Shown here one piece after another: positions 38,354 to 47,336 of a stretch of 64,000 nt of DNA. Each line of letters opens with the position of its first letter. Position 1 is the first letter of the stretch. Source of the DNA: Herminiimonas sp. (lineage in GTDB: Bacteria; Pseudomonadota; Gammaproteobacteria; Burkholderiales; Burkholderiaceae); contig NZ_JAURVN010000017.1 of NCBI RefSeq assembly GCF_030655415.1, positions 1 to 64,000 of the forward strand. Direction: 5' to 3'. The translations under genes were made by a program, and so were the position numbers. The notes below the pieces were generated by a model. That model was not told the DNA's origin. It was given only the letters and a program-made list of their open reading frames with translations, and searched no databases.

Positions 38354-38672
38354 TAAAAATGCAATTAACCAATAAAAATTTCTTCAGAACATGAACCTTT
38401 TTTGATGTACTAAGGTCAATGTTTTGCTATAAGAAACATTGAACAGCCGCCCGTTGTATTGTTACAACAATTATAGAAAAACGATAATCTGTGTATTTAA
38501 CAAGGGGCACTGAATCGATAGGCTGTGGCAAAATAGTGGCAAGTTAAATTATTGCATGTGAACAATTTGTCTCATGCGGTTTTTGAAGCGCGTGTTACCA
38601 TCCATTTCCGATGTCATTTACGTAATTTGCGCAGTTTATCTGCGGATATCTCACTCGAGAGGAGAAAGAAAT
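38354..38672 (+). promoter_or_regulatory. Intergenic region and leader of ompA
   Basis: 319 bases between the two OmpA genes without another gene; the open frame entering ompA from 38574 has no signal-peptide-like start. A purine-rich ribosome site GAGAGGAGAAAG stands directly before the ompA ATG. I see no clear terminator for the first paralogue and cannot fix the promoter. Confidence 0.45.
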
Positions 38673-39293
38673 ATGAATAAATTAGCAAAACTCGTCTTCG
38701 CTGCGTCCGCGGTCGTTGCGTTCTCGGCCCAAGCTCAAACAGACATCAAAGCAAGCACTCCAAAAAGCGCTTACGCTCAAGCTTCAAACGGCACTATCGT
38801 TCGTAGCGGCACTGGTTTGTGCTGGCACACAGGTTACTGGACTCCAGCTGATTCAGTTGCAGGTTGCGACGGCGCGTTGGTAGCTGCAGCAGCTCCAGCA
38901 GCTCCAGCAGCTCCAGGTGCAGTAGCTCCAGTTCCAACAGCAGAAAAAGTCACATTTGCAGCTGATGCATTCTTTGACTTTGACAAAGCAACTCTGAAAC
39001 CAGACGGCAAAGCTAAGCTTGACGACCTGGCATCCAAGCTCGGCGCGTTGAACTTGGAAGTTATCATCGCAGTTGGTCACACTGACTCCGTTGGTTCCGA
39101 TGCTTACAACCAAAAATTGTCGATCCGCCGCGCTGAAGCTGTTAAAGGCTACCTCGTGAACAAAGGTGTTGATACAAAACGCGTCTACACTGAAGGCAAA
39201 GGCGAGAAACAACCAGTTGCTACCAACAAAACAGCAGCTGGCCGCGCACAAAATCGTCGCGTAGAAATCGAAGTTGTCGGTACACGTAAATAA
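38673..39293 (+). CDS. ompA: Major outer-membrane protein OmpA
   Basis: 206 residues from the ATG at 38673 (MNKLAKLVFAASAVVAFSAQ), which gives a perfect signal peptide ending AQA; the open frame starts 33 codons earlier but without signal features. A short N-terminal part (SNGTIVRSGTGLCWHTGYWT) and an Ala/Pro linker (about 70-90) lead to the OmpA C-domain (TFAADAFFDFDKATLKPDGK, AVGHTDSVGSDAYNQKLSIR). It anchors the outer membrane to peptidoglycan. Strong codon bias and a perfect terminator fit a very highly expressed gene. Confidence 0.93.
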   Translation: MNKLAKLVFAASAVVAFSAQAQTDIKASTPKSAYAQASNGTIVRSGTGLCWHTGYWTPADSVAGCDGALVAAAAPAAPAAPGAVAPVPTAEKVTFAADAFFDFDKATLKPDGKAKLDDLASKLGALNLEVIIAVGHTDSVGSDAYNQKLSIRRAEAVKGYLVNKGVDTKRVYTEGKGEKQPVATNKTAAGRAQNRRVEIEVVGTRK

Positions 39294-39310
39294 TTCGTTT
39301 CATACGAATT

Positions 39311-39341
39311 AAAAAACCCCGCTTCGGCGGGGTTTTTTTTT
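39311..39341 (+). terminator. Rho-independent terminator of ompA
   Basis: AAAAAACCCCGC-TTCG-GCGGGGTTTTTTTTT: a perfect stem with UUCG loop and T-run, 17 bases after the ompA stop. Works on both strands in principle. Confidence 0.95.
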
Positions 39342-39415
39342 CGCACATAATTTGTGCAGTGAATTTCCAACTGATGGAATCCCGCTCTTTGCACTTTCCA
39401 GTTATTATTTAGCCC

Positions 39416-40111
39416 ATGAATGCTGACCCATTAGAACTGAAAAAATTTAGCGATCTGGCCCATCAATGGTGGGATCCCACATCAGAATTTCGTCCTTTGC
39501 ATGAAATCAATCCATTACGACTTGAATGGATTAATAGTCGCGCACCTTTAGCGGGCAAAACCGTAATCGATATTGGTTGCGGCGGCGGCATCCTTGCCGA
39601 ATCAATGGCAAAAAAAGGCGCGAATGTAACCGGCATAGATCTGTCCGAAAAAGCACTCAAGGTCGCTGACTTGCACAGCCTCGAATCAGGCGTACAAGTG
39701 CGTTATGAGTTGATCGCTGCAGAAAGTATTGCAGAACGTGAAGCAGGAAAATTCGACATCGTCACCTGCATGGAAATGCTGGAACACGTACCCGACCCTT
39801 CTGCCATCGTCGCGGCTTGTGCGAAACTTGTGAAACCGGGTGGCAACCTATTTTTCTCCACCATCAATCGCAATCCAAAAGCATATTTGCACGCAGTAAT
39901 CGGTGCAGAATATCTATTGCGCATGCTGCCAAAAGGTACGCACGATTACGCCAAATTCATCACGCCTGCGGAGCTATCACGCTTTGCGCGCGAAGCCGGA
40001 TTGACGATCGATGCGTTGAAGGGAATGGGTTTCAATCCGCTCACGCAAATCTATTCGTTGCACCAAGACACAAGCGTCAATTATCTGGTCGCTTGCACCA
40101 AGCCCGCCTGA
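39416..40111 (+). CDS. ubiG: Ubiquinone biosynthesis O-methyltransferase UbiG
   Basis: 231 residues: N-terminal [25 protein letters not shown] sequence peculiar to UbiG, SAM-binding motif [20 protein letters not shown], and the membrane-associated insert [16 protein letters not shown]. It does both O-methylations of ubiquinone synthesis. Adjacent gph and ompA give the standard order in these bacteria. Confidence 0.95.
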   Translation: MNADPLELKKFSDLAHQWWDPTSEFRPLHEINPLRLEWINSRAPLAGKTVIDIGCGGGILAESMAKKGANVTGIDLSEKALKVADLHSLESGVQVRYELIAAESIAEREAGKFDIVTCMEMLEHVPDPSAIVAACAKLVKPGGNLFFSTINRNPKAYLHAVIGAEYLLRMLPKGTHDYAKFITPAELSRFAREAGLTIDALKGMGFNPLTQIYSLHQDTSVNYLVACTKPA

Positions 40112-40186
40112 TTTTCAATTTCAGTGAACGCTTTTTCGCAGACGCGATAAAGCGTTCACTTGATCTGACCACCTCATTGAATCCGC

Positions 40187-40849
40187 ATGACATTACCTAA
40201 ACCTAAAGCCATCCTGTTTGATCTAGATGGCACACTTGCGGACACCGCACCCGACTTGGCTGGCGCAGTGAATCAATTGCGTATTTCTCGCGGCATGGCA
40301 CCAACTGATTATGAATTATTGCGCCCTGTCGCTTCTGCGGGTGCGCGTGGTTTGATCGGCGTTGCATTCGGCATTACCCCGCAAGATGAAAGCTACCCAG
40401 AACTGCGCGACGAGTTTTTGCAAAACTATGAGACCGCGATTGCGGTGAACAGTCGATTGTTTGATGGCGTAACAGAATTATTGTCGGGCTTGCAGGAAAA
40501 AGGGATTGCATGGGGCATCGTTACCAACAAGGTCGCGTACCTCACTGACCAACTCGTACCCAAGATCGGCCTGCAACACGCGGCCTGCGTTATCTCAGGC
40601 GACACAACCGCACATCCAAAACCGCATCCCGCACCTTTGTATGAAGCTGCTAAGCGCATCAATATTCAAGCTGAACACTGCTGGTATGTAGGTGACGATC
40701 TGCGCGATATTCAAGCTGGGCAAGCTGCGGGTATGACAACCATCGCCGCGGCATGGGGTTATTGCGGTGAAGTTGCACCGGCAACATGGAAAGCAGATTT
40801 CTTGGTCGAGACGCCGCAGCAATTGCTGGCATTGCTCAACCAACATTGA
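40187..40849 (+). CDS. gph: Phosphoglycolate phosphatase (HAD superfamily)
   Basis: 220 residues: nucleophile motif AILFDLDGTLADTAPDLAGA (D-x-D-x-T), WGIVTNK motif II, and VGDDLRDIQAGQAAGM motif IV, all typical of Gph. It removes 2-phosphoglycolate formed during DNA repair or oxygenase side reactions. It follows ubiG by 75 bases. ssrA begins about 100 bases after its stop. Confidence 0.93.
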   Translation: MTLPKPKAILFDLDGTLADTAPDLAGAVNQLRISRGMAPTDYELLRPVASAGARGLIGVAFGITPQDESYPELRDEFLQNYETAIAVNSRLFDGVTELLSGLQEKGIAWGIVTNKVAYLTDQLVPKIGLQHAACVISGDTTAHPKPHPAPLYEAAKRINIQAEHCWYVGDDLRDIQAGQAAGMTTIAAAWGYCGEVAPATWKADFLVETPQQLLALLNQH

Positions 40850-40953
40850 TAAGCCCCTACGCGAAGACTTATAGTCTGCCACATCATCGAACGACACAGG
40901 CCCTTGAATCAGGCGTGAAGCGCCTCATCTAATACGTTACAATAGTAATGCAT

Positions 40954-41314
40954 GGGGGCGACCTGGTTTCGACGGGGGTTGCAAAGCAGTGCAGGGCATA
41001 CCGAGGGCGGGCTACCTCGTAAATACAACCTGAAAAAACTTAACTGCAAACGATAACTCGTACGCACTAGCAGCTTAATTGCTGTTAGCTCTACAACACC
41101 TCGTCCTTGGGGTGGGCCGTTAAAAGCTGTAGAGTCATTTACAGGGACTCGTGTAATGTCGGGTTACTTGGCATCGCACTAAATAATAGGTAACTCGCTT
41201 GTACACAGCGTGCACGTCCGCGTTGTACCGGTTAAATTAAATGGCAGTGCTAAGTATGTAGAACTGTCTGTAGAGTACTTTCGGACGCGGGTTCGATTCC
41301 CGCCGCCTCCACCA
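40954..41314 (+). ncRNA. ssrA: Transfer-messenger RNA (tmRNA)
   Basis: The 361-base gene begins GGGGGCGACCTGGTTTCGAC and ends CGGGTTCGATTCCCGCCGCC then TCCACCA, the two halves of the tRNA-like domain, with encoded CCA. The tag frame at 41046-41078 reads ANDNSYALAA and stop, a normal beta-proteobacterial tag. tmRNA with SmpB frees stalled ribosomes and marks the product for proteolysis. TACAAT at 40938-40943 is a good -10 box. The last 32 bases were replaced by island-borne sequence at integration, but the gene remains whole. Confidence 0.97.
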
Positions 41315-41315
41315 C
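41283..41315 (+). repeat. attL of the ssrA island
   Basis: 33 bases from GGACGCGGGTTCGATTCCCG to the CCAC after the tmRNA CCA, identical to attR. Weaker similarity (14 of 17 bases) extends 12 bases further left (TAGAGTACTT against TAGAGTGCTT). Confidence 0.93.
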
Positions 41316-41324
41316 GCATACGCT

Positions 41325-41350
41325 AAACCGTTGATCCGTCAACGGTTTTT
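41325..41350 (+). terminator. Terminator supplied by the island to ssrA
   Basis: AAACCGTTGA-TCCG-TCAACGGTTT followed by TT(T): a 10-bp stem ten bases after the tmRNA end. It replaces the terminator now displaced beyond attR at 54797. Confidence 0.8.
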
Positions 41351-41406
41351 GCGTTAACGACGATCTGATCTGGCTCGGAACCCCGAATGTCCACCCCGAA
41401 AAGATC

Positions 41407-42966
41407 ATGTCGATATCGTTCCCGTCGCATCTACATCGCAGCCGACAAGGTACGCTGCAATTTAGAATCACTATACCGCTCGACCTGCGGCAGCACTTCT
41501 GTACCAAAGAGATATACATTGGACTTGGCACTGCGAGTGTTCGCCTAGCAAGTCGAGAAGCCCAATCTCTTTCTGCTACGTTCTGGCGAGTGTTTGAAGT
41601 CCTTCGAGCTAACCCGCTCTGCCCTACGATCGGTTCCATGTACTCAAAAGATATTACAACCAAACTTATTGCCGACATGCGTGCCACAGAAGCTAGGCAT
41701 GAGCGAGCCATCCATCTTGATGAACTTAATACCGAGCTGGCAGAGAGCCGCAGTAAAAATCGACAAGATAAAGCAACGCACGAACGGGAAATTCAGCTCA
41801 TGAAGTCGATGGTGATAGAAAAAAGCCTGAAACCAAAAAGTGACCTGAAATTATCCAGCTTCATTAAACCTTACTTCGATGGTATGCCTGCAGAGAGCCG
41901 CCCAAACGCGAAGACACTCGAATCCTATAACGCAGCGATCAATACGTTTATTAAGATCGTAGGTGACAAGCTGGTTGATGACTTAAGCATTGCCGATCAA
42001 AATCGTTTTGAGGATGTGATCTTTCGCCTCCCGTCGAACAGCACGAAAATTCAATCATCAAAACATCTCGGAATTGACGAGATGATTGCACTTCGGCTGA
42101 AATCCATTAGTATTCAAAGCGCTAAAAATATAGCGCGTCGTACCAATTCATTTCTGTCTTGGACGTTTCGTAGATTAGAGTCAAAACCGCCATTTGTACT
42201 CTTGGAAACAACCAAGATTACCAAGCGCAAGAAAGCCAAGAAAGTGCGGCGCCCTTTCACTGATCTTGAACTCGCCAAGGTCTTCGATCCTCAAACATTT
42301 GCATCAAGTAATCAGCCAAGCCCGTACATGTTTTGGCTTCCCTTGATAGCTTTACATTCGGGAATGAGAATTAACGAAATTGCACAGTTTTCAATTTCGG
42401 ATCTTGTTGTCATTTCAGGCATTGATTGTTTTAATGTGACAGACGAGCCAGATATTGAAGATTACGATGATTGTTTGGTAGAGAAGCATCTCAAAACTGA
42501 AGCAGCAAAACGCCTCGTACCAGTTCATCCGAAACTTCTCGAATTAGGACTACTTGAATATGCAAAAGCATTGAAGGATGCGAAGTTCGTTAGACTTTTC
42601 CCAGATCTTGTAGGTGGCCGCGACGGACCTGGGCAGCCAGCATCGAAACAATTTGCTCGATATTGTGACCGTATCAAGCTCACAGATAGGCAACTAGTAT
42701 TCCACAGCTTTCGGCATGGTGTAATCGGACGTATGCGGGCCGCCAGACAGCCTAAGGAGCTACGAAAGCTTGTTGTCGGTCACAGTGCCATTGAAGACAC
42801 CCATGACGCGTATGGTGACATGGACACGGACTACACGGCACTTGACAGGCGAGATGCCATTCATTCAATCAGCTATGAAGGTGTAATTGACTATGCCGGA
42901 TTGCAGTCCATTTCACCGAAACTTGGAGATCTGAAAAAAGCTTTAAGAAGACAGCAAACACGGTGA
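41407..42966 (+). CDS. int: Tyrosine recombinase/integrase of the ssrA island
   Basis: 519 residues. The catalytic set of tyrosine recombinases is visible: Arg321 in LHSGMRINEIAQ, a Lys in HLKTEAAKRLVPVH, H433-x2-R436 in FHSFRHGVIGRM, His459 in VVGHSAIEDTHD and nucleophile Tyr469 in AYGDMD. The N-terminal part (about 1-120) is an arm-binding domain with a helical, charged coiled segment (LNTELAESRSKNRQDKATHE), followed by a core-binding domain. It starts 92 bases after attL and reads inward, as usual. It would catalyse insertion and excision at ssrA; an excisionase is not obvious, although the small regulator could serve. Confidence 0.93.
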   Translation: MSISFPSHLHRSRQGTLQFRITIPLDLRQHFCTKEIYIGLGTASVRLASREAQSLSATFWRVFEVLRANPLCPTIGSMYSKDITTKLIADMRATEARHERAIHLDELNTELAESRSKNRQDKATHEREIQLMKSMVIEKSLKPKSDLKLSSFIKPYFDGMPAESRPNAKTLESYNAAINTFIKIVGDKLVDDLSIADQNRFEDVIFRLPSNSTKIQSSKHLGIDEMIALRLKSISIQSAKNIARRTNSFLSWTFRRLESKPPFVLLETTKITKRKKAKKVRRPFTDLELAKVFDPQTFASSNQPSPYMFWLPLIALHSGMRINEIAQFSISDLVVISGIDCFNVTDEPDIEDYDDCLVEKHLKTEAAKRLVPVHPKLLELGLLEYAKALKDAKFVRLFPDLVGGRDGPGQPASKQFARYCDRIKLTDRQLVFHSFRHGVIGRMRAARQPKELRKLVVGHSAIEDTHDAYGDMDTDYTALDRRDAIHSISYEGVIDYAGLQSISPKLGDLKKALRRQQTR

Positions 42967-43064
42967 ACTGCAATGTTGATTCAGTGAATTAGGTACCAGA
43001 TCCAGCACAATCCACAATGCAATAACGATTTGACCATCGTCAGCACTTACCATGACAGTCCCCT

Positions 43065-44369
43065 ATGCCAAAACGCAAATACTTAGAGACGATTTTCAGC
43101 AATTTCGGAAGCTATGAGTCGCCCAACGGTGTTTTTAACCAAGCCGACCTGAATAACTCACCGTTGATACGTGCGCGTATAAGTCTGAGGACTGGCCAGG
43201 TTCATGGCATTAAACGGGAGGCCATCAATGCATTGTACGGTCTTACTCATGCGATCTACACGGGGACGGATCGGTACCGACGGGGCAGTACCTTCAAAGA
43301 AATATCCGATGCCGTTTTCGATACTCTAATGGAGTTCTTTGATCAGGCTCCCGCCAAAGTTGATGCCGATACCATTGCTACAATCGATCGAAAAATTGAA
43401 GCATGGTTTTGCGCAAAGGCGACGAGTACGTACTTATATATACCTTGCGACATCAATCCCTATCCTGCCAAGTCGTTCACAATTGGGGCGATTCGTTTCA
43501 CCTTCCTGACCGAGTTCATCCCAATTACTGAAAAATCCGTTCCTAATTCGTTTGTGTTCGAGCAGATGTATGAGGCAATGAGACAACACGGCACGCTCTG
43601 GATGGCCGAAATAGAAGTACATGATTGCTTACCGAATAGAGCAGCGGAAATTGGCGATTTAGCGGTGGACCTCGCGCTCGTCGCACTGCAATTGATCGTA
43701 CCGCTTAAATATTCGGAACGCATTGCTCGTTTGCATGCCAGAAGGGTTCCGCAATTAAAAAACTCAGTATCCATATCAAATGGGCATGTTTCTGCCGATG
43801 GGACCAACCAGCAACCTGGACACGGATTTGACGGCTCAGTACTTGAGAAAATAATCTCGCAAGAGAGTCATGTGCTTGCTTCAGTTGGCAAGCGAATCAA
43901 TGCATTCCTAAACGGGCATGGGTCTCTTCCAAGACTAAATCAGAGCTGGAATGATGCCGCCTATTGGTTTCATGAAGGGATTGCAGAACCTCTAGATACG
44001 ATTGCGGTACCAAAACTCGAAACCGCGATCGAAGTGTTGCTGTGCGCGGTTAGCTCTAAAGGTAGTGAGGTTCGTATCATCCAGGCAATTAAGACTTTCT
44101 ATGGCCTAGAATCCGATCAAACGTTAAGTCCCGACTCCATTATCACTGTTAAGGAATTTGCAAAAGGCTTGGTCAGAGACCGCTCACGTCTTCTGCATGG
44201 AACTTGGTCTACCCTGACTACTGACATGCGTAGCAGTCGCTCAAGCCTCACCGTACTTGCACACGAGTTGCTGATTCAATTCAGCATGGAACTCGATGAG
44301 TATGAAGCCGCAGGCACAATGATTGACGATATTGATCCCTTCTTAACTTGGATAGAGGCGCGAAGGTAA
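43065..44369 (+). CDS. HEPN-domain protein (Apea-like), function unknown
   Basis: 434 residues without an enzyme domain in the N-terminal two-thirds. The C-terminal part has the look of an Apea-like HEPN domain: LETAIEVLLCAVSSKGSEVR, IIQAIKTFYGL and VKEFAKGLVRDRSRLLHGTW, where R373-x4-H378 is the R-x4-6-H motif of HEPN ribonucleases. HEPN proteins often cut RNA in toxin-antitoxin and abortive-infection systems, but Apea-like members have no proven activity as a class. It follows the integrase by about 100 bases and is convergent with the predicted nuclease gene, with 22 bases between their ends. No signal peptide or membrane segment. Confidence 0.6.
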   Translation: MPKRKYLETIFSNFGSYESPNGVFNQADLNNSPLIRARISLRTGQVHGIKREAINALYGLTHAIYTGTDRYRRGSTFKEISDAVFDTLMEFFDQAPAKVDADTIATIDRKIEAWFCAKATSTYLYIPCDINPYPAKSFTIGAIRFTFLTEFIPITEKSVPNSFVFEQMYEAMRQHGTLWMAEIEVHDCLPNRAAEIGDLAVDLALVALQLIVPLKYSERIARLHARRVPQLKNSVSISNGHVSADGTNQQPGHGFDGSVLEKIISQESHVLASVGKRINAFLNGHGSLPRLNQSWNDAAYWFHEGIAEPLDTIAVPKLETAIEVLLCAVSSKGSEVRIIQAIKTFYGLESDQTLSPDSIITVKEFAKGLVRDRSRLLHGTWSTLTTDMRSSRSSLTVLAHELLIQFSMELDEYEAAGTMIDDIDPFLTWIEARR

Positions 44370-44391
44370 ACAAATAACCAGTTGCTCGGAG

Positions 44392-45984
44392 TTACTTTTT
44401 GCGGTTTTTGCGTTTTGACGCTTTCTGCATCTTCTTGAGCCGATTTGCAGTCTTCTTTTTATCTACTACTCGCGATTGTGTAGATTTCGTTGGAATTTCG
44501 TTGATGCGTTCAAGCGCAATCCGTTGGTCTGCTTGAGGAAATTCATCCTGACGATAACGCCAAACCTCCATTGCGTCACCCCACAAGCCAAATTCTCGCC
44601 GCTTAGACTCAAGCTCCGCCATCTCTTCAATAGTCCAGGTTTTCTGCATCAAGATAAACATGTCCTCGGAACCGCCCCGATAATCTTTGTGTATGTTGTC
44701 AAAAGCTATTCCGACAAACGTTGTTCCCAAAGGCGCAATCAGCTTTGCTGTTTTCACATAGGCATGCAAGACAGCTAAACGGTATTGTCGGTAATCATCG
44801 TAGGTATCATCAGCGCGTTTTGGCACGACAAGAAATACATATACAGTCTCTTCCGGCACATTTCCGGGGCATAAGCGACTTCGGCGCTCTCCAGGCGCGG
44901 CGTTTCGTAGCGCACCAATAAACACCTCAGCCAATTGGCGTCGACGGAAACGCGTTTCAGCAGCCATGAGGCGCAGTCCCTGCTCCGTTTCGACAGCAGT
45001 TTGATTGACATACTGGCTTTGTAAGCTAGGATCGCCATACTCTAGAAACCTATCAACAAGCTTGTCCCATTCATAGCTGATTAAGTCTGCTTGTTTTTTA
45101 CGGATGTATTCTGGCTTGTCTTTTAAGGATTGGTAGATACCCGTATCAAGGAGTACGGTATCCGGTTGCCCTTCGCCGTCAGGTATATTGAAAAACACGT
45201 GTTCGGATTCGTCTGAGTTCATGGTTCCTAGATACAGCGCTAGCAAATCCTCTTCACCACAGGCCGATACTAATGTTCCTCGCCGTCCCAATAGGGCTTC
45301 TCGTTTGTTGAGATAGTCAAGTAGATCGGCAGCGGTATCAAGCTCACTAAGCAATAGTTCAACTGATACTTCGTCTAGGACATGTACGAAGTGTTTACTT
45401 GGTTCAGGCAATCCAACGGCAAATGGGTTACGCAGATGCGCATCGCCTTCAATGGAGCTATCCAAAGCTAATGAACCTAAACCGCCGTTAAAAGCGAGTG
45501 CAGGCTCGCGACTGCCTCGAGTAACAGCTACTAGATGAATTCTTACTGGGACATCGGTTGGCACGGTTACAGGTAACGGGCGCGTACACTTCGCATCCAA
45601 AAACGTCCGATTTGGGAATCGCTGCAACCACGATCTTGCACCGTGTAGCTGCTGACAAGATTCTAAAATCGCTCGCTTATACCAACGACCCCATGCTACA
45701 GATAGATCTTTGTTGGTCTGGAAGGTAACGTGTTTGTCCGAAAAAACGATGATATCGCTGCCGAAAATCACGAGCGCATCGCACAATTCTCTTGTGCTGG
45801 CTTTGCCGTTCTTGAACCCTTCATCGGTGAAGACATTAGGTTGCGACCAAAGCCGCAAGAATGACTTCTTGCATAGCGAAGTGAGGATCCGCTCGGAGTC
45901 GTTTAGCCCGTCAGAATCTGCAAGATCGAATAGACGCCGGATATCTTCAACCGGCGGAATGGATTCATTGTTAGTAGCCATCAA
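44392..45984 (-). CDS. Large protein with predicted PD-(D/E)XK-like N-terminal region
   Basis: 530 residues, not firmly assigned. The N-terminus has ASTRELCDALVIFGSDIIVF followed by SDKHVTF and WGRWYKRAILESCQQLHGAR; an acid, then D, then a D-K pair on adjacent strands suggest a PD-(D/E)XK nuclease fold as in NERD-like proteins, and I have seen unnamed bacterial proteins of this type. The C-terminus is strongly basic (KKKTANRLKKMQKASKRKNR). No transmembrane segment. Its start at 45984 gives MMATNNESIPP. In an island with a HEPN gene and a restriction enzyme, a defence role is plausible but unproven. Confidence 0.45.
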   Translation of the reverse strand: MMATNNESIPPVEDIRRLFDLADSDGLNDSERILTSLCKKSFLRLWSQPNVFTDEGFKNGKASTRELCDALVIFGSDIIVFSDKHVTFQTNKDLSVAWGRWYKRAILESCQQLHGARSWLQRFPNRTFLDAKCTRPLPVTVPTDVPVRIHLVAVTRGSREPALAFNGGLGSLALDSSIEGDAHLRNPFAVGLPEPSKHFVHVLDEVSVELLLSELDTAADLLDYLNKREALLGRRGTLVSACGEEDLLALYLGTMNSDESEHVFFNIPDGEGQPDTVLLDTGIYQSLKDKPEYIRKKQADLISYEWDKLVDRFLEYGDPSLQSQYVNQTAVETEQGLRLMAAETRFRRRQLAEVFIGALRNAAPGERRSRLCPGNVPEETVYVFLVVPKRADDTYDDYRQYRLAVLHAYVKTAKLIAPLGTTFVGIAFDNIHKDYRGGSEDMFILMQKTWTIEEMAELESKRREFGLWGDAMEVWRYRQDEFPQADQRIALERINEIPTKSTQSRVVDKKKTANRLKKMQKASKRKNRKK

Positions 45985-46048
45985 GCAGTATTGATCCCTT
46001 GAAGAAACGTGTATTTCTAAGCTTGTGGATCTTAACTCACCAATTCCA

Positions 46049-46729
46049 TTAGATTGCCAAGCGAGCTACCAATCGTTGCAATTGGATCAATGTCCAAGTC
46101 CGACCCGTTGCAGTGCCGATGCGTAGATCGTTCAATTCTGCAACCATTTGACGTTGCGTGAGTAGTCGCAGTCTAAAGCCATCGATCTGACCCCGCATTC
46201 TTTCTGCGAAGAGGTTGGCGTCTTCTATTCTTCTATCAAGGCATGGCTTGAGGTTCGCATGACCTGCGGCTCCTAGAATCACACCGCGTGCCTTTGCTGC
46301 CGCTAGTGCGGCCTTCGTTCGGCTTCCAATCCGACGGCCTTCAAACTCAGCAAAGTTTGCCATGCCAATTAGAAGCATTCTGCCCTCGTCGGTTTTTGGA
46401 TCGATGTCTGCAAACTCGGCAAACCTAATCGATACACCAGAATCGTCTAGCGTTTCTAAGAAGAACCTTACATCTCTCGCCAGACGGTCGAGTTTGGCAA
46501 TCACCAGCGTGCAACCCTCCCTTTTGCATTGCGCGATCGCGGCTAGAAGCTGCGGCCTGCTTTTTGCTGCACTTCGACCCGATTCTATTTCAACGTATTC
46601 ATTTACCTTGATCCATTCGTCATAGCACGTGAATTGGTCAACTGCGGTTTGTTGCGCTTCTAACCCAAGTCCTGACATGCCCTGCTTCTGTGTAGAGACC
46701 CTGAAGTAACCGATGTATCTTTTCCCCAT
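46049..46729 (-). CDS. Small serine recombinase (resolvase/invertase)
   Basis: 226 residues from the ATG at 46729 (MGKRYIGYFRVSTQKQGMSG), chosen because AGGGG stands six bases upstream; two further upstream starts exist. Catalytic Ser12 in YFRVSTQ, Arg in IAKLDRLARDVRFF and EFEGRRIGSRTKAALAAAK (E helix) identify the resolvase/invertase class. The C-terminal 60 residues would be the DNA-binding helix-turn-helix (LLTQRQMVAELNDLRIGTAT). It may resolve dimers or flip a segment of the island. A 10-bp perfect inverted repeat lies over its ribosome site. Confidence 0.88.
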   Translation of the reverse strand: MGKRYIGYFRVSTQKQGMSGLGLEAQQTAVDQFTCYDEWIKVNEYVEIESGRSAAKSRPQLLAAIAQCKREGCTLVIAKLDRLARDVRFFLETLDDSGVSIRFAEFADIDPKTDEGRMLLIGMANFAEFEGRRIGSRTKAALAAAKARGVILGAAGHANLKPCLDRRIEDANLFAERMRGQIDGFRLRLLTQRQMVAELNDLRIGTATGRTWTLIQLQRLVARLAI

Positions 46730-46737
46730 TTTCATCC

Positions 46738-46778
46738 CCTGACTACATGACAAATCGATCGTTTAATGTGTAGTCAGG
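46738..46778. promoter_or_regulatory. Inverted repeat at the resolvase start (possible res site or operator)
   Basis: CCTGACTACA (46738-46747) and TGTAGTCAGG (46769-46778) are perfect 10-base inverted arms with a 21-base spacer whose centre holds CGATCG. The near arm includes the start of the resolvase ribosome site AGGGG. It fits a resolvase binding site, an autoregulatory operator, or an mRNA hairpin hiding the ribosome site. Confidence 0.5.
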
Positions 46779-47336
46779 TTAACACGCCAAGCTAACAATG
46801 CCGGATGTTAGAAAACATATCCTCAACCCTTATATGCAGCGGTTTACCAATCGTGTATGCTCAGCGGTTGTACATCGCGTTTTATCGGCACCCTAACGTT
46901 CGGGCGCGATGAGTTCGGAAATAGAAGGCTACGGCATATTTCAAGCGGTGGAGTTGGCTCGCAAGAGGCTTCGCAGACCGTGCCGGTGACATGCATCAAC
47001 GCCCCTGACCTCGATCAGTTGATGCACTACAGATAACTGCGATCGAGATTGAGTTTATAAAAAACTATACCCATGTCCTATGGGGTAGCTCAGGTAACCA
47101 CCTAACCCCCAATCGTATTGGGGTTAGGGGGAGTTTGCCCAGAACTGCCCCATGTACCGAAACCCCATTAAAAGCTTCTTAACAGCTTCAAATTCTTCGA
47201 ATTTGAACCGGTTCTTTCTTTTGTTTGCCTTAGCTACGCTCGAAGCTATCCAACACAATCACTTGTTCGTTCCGTACTCTTTAGAGTTACGCAAAAATTT
47301 GCCCGCTCGGTGAAGACCACACCCAGCATAAATCGT
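46779..47336. other. Non-coding region with CCTAACCCC inverted repeat
   Basis: More than 550 bases without a supportable gene. The clearest structure is CCTAACCCCCAAT (47101-47113)-CGT-ATTGGGGTTAGG (47117-47128), a near-perfect stem with one bulged base followed by GGGG. It has no T-run, so it is not a standard terminator. The stretch could be regulatory or the remnant of lost genes. Confidence 0.4.
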
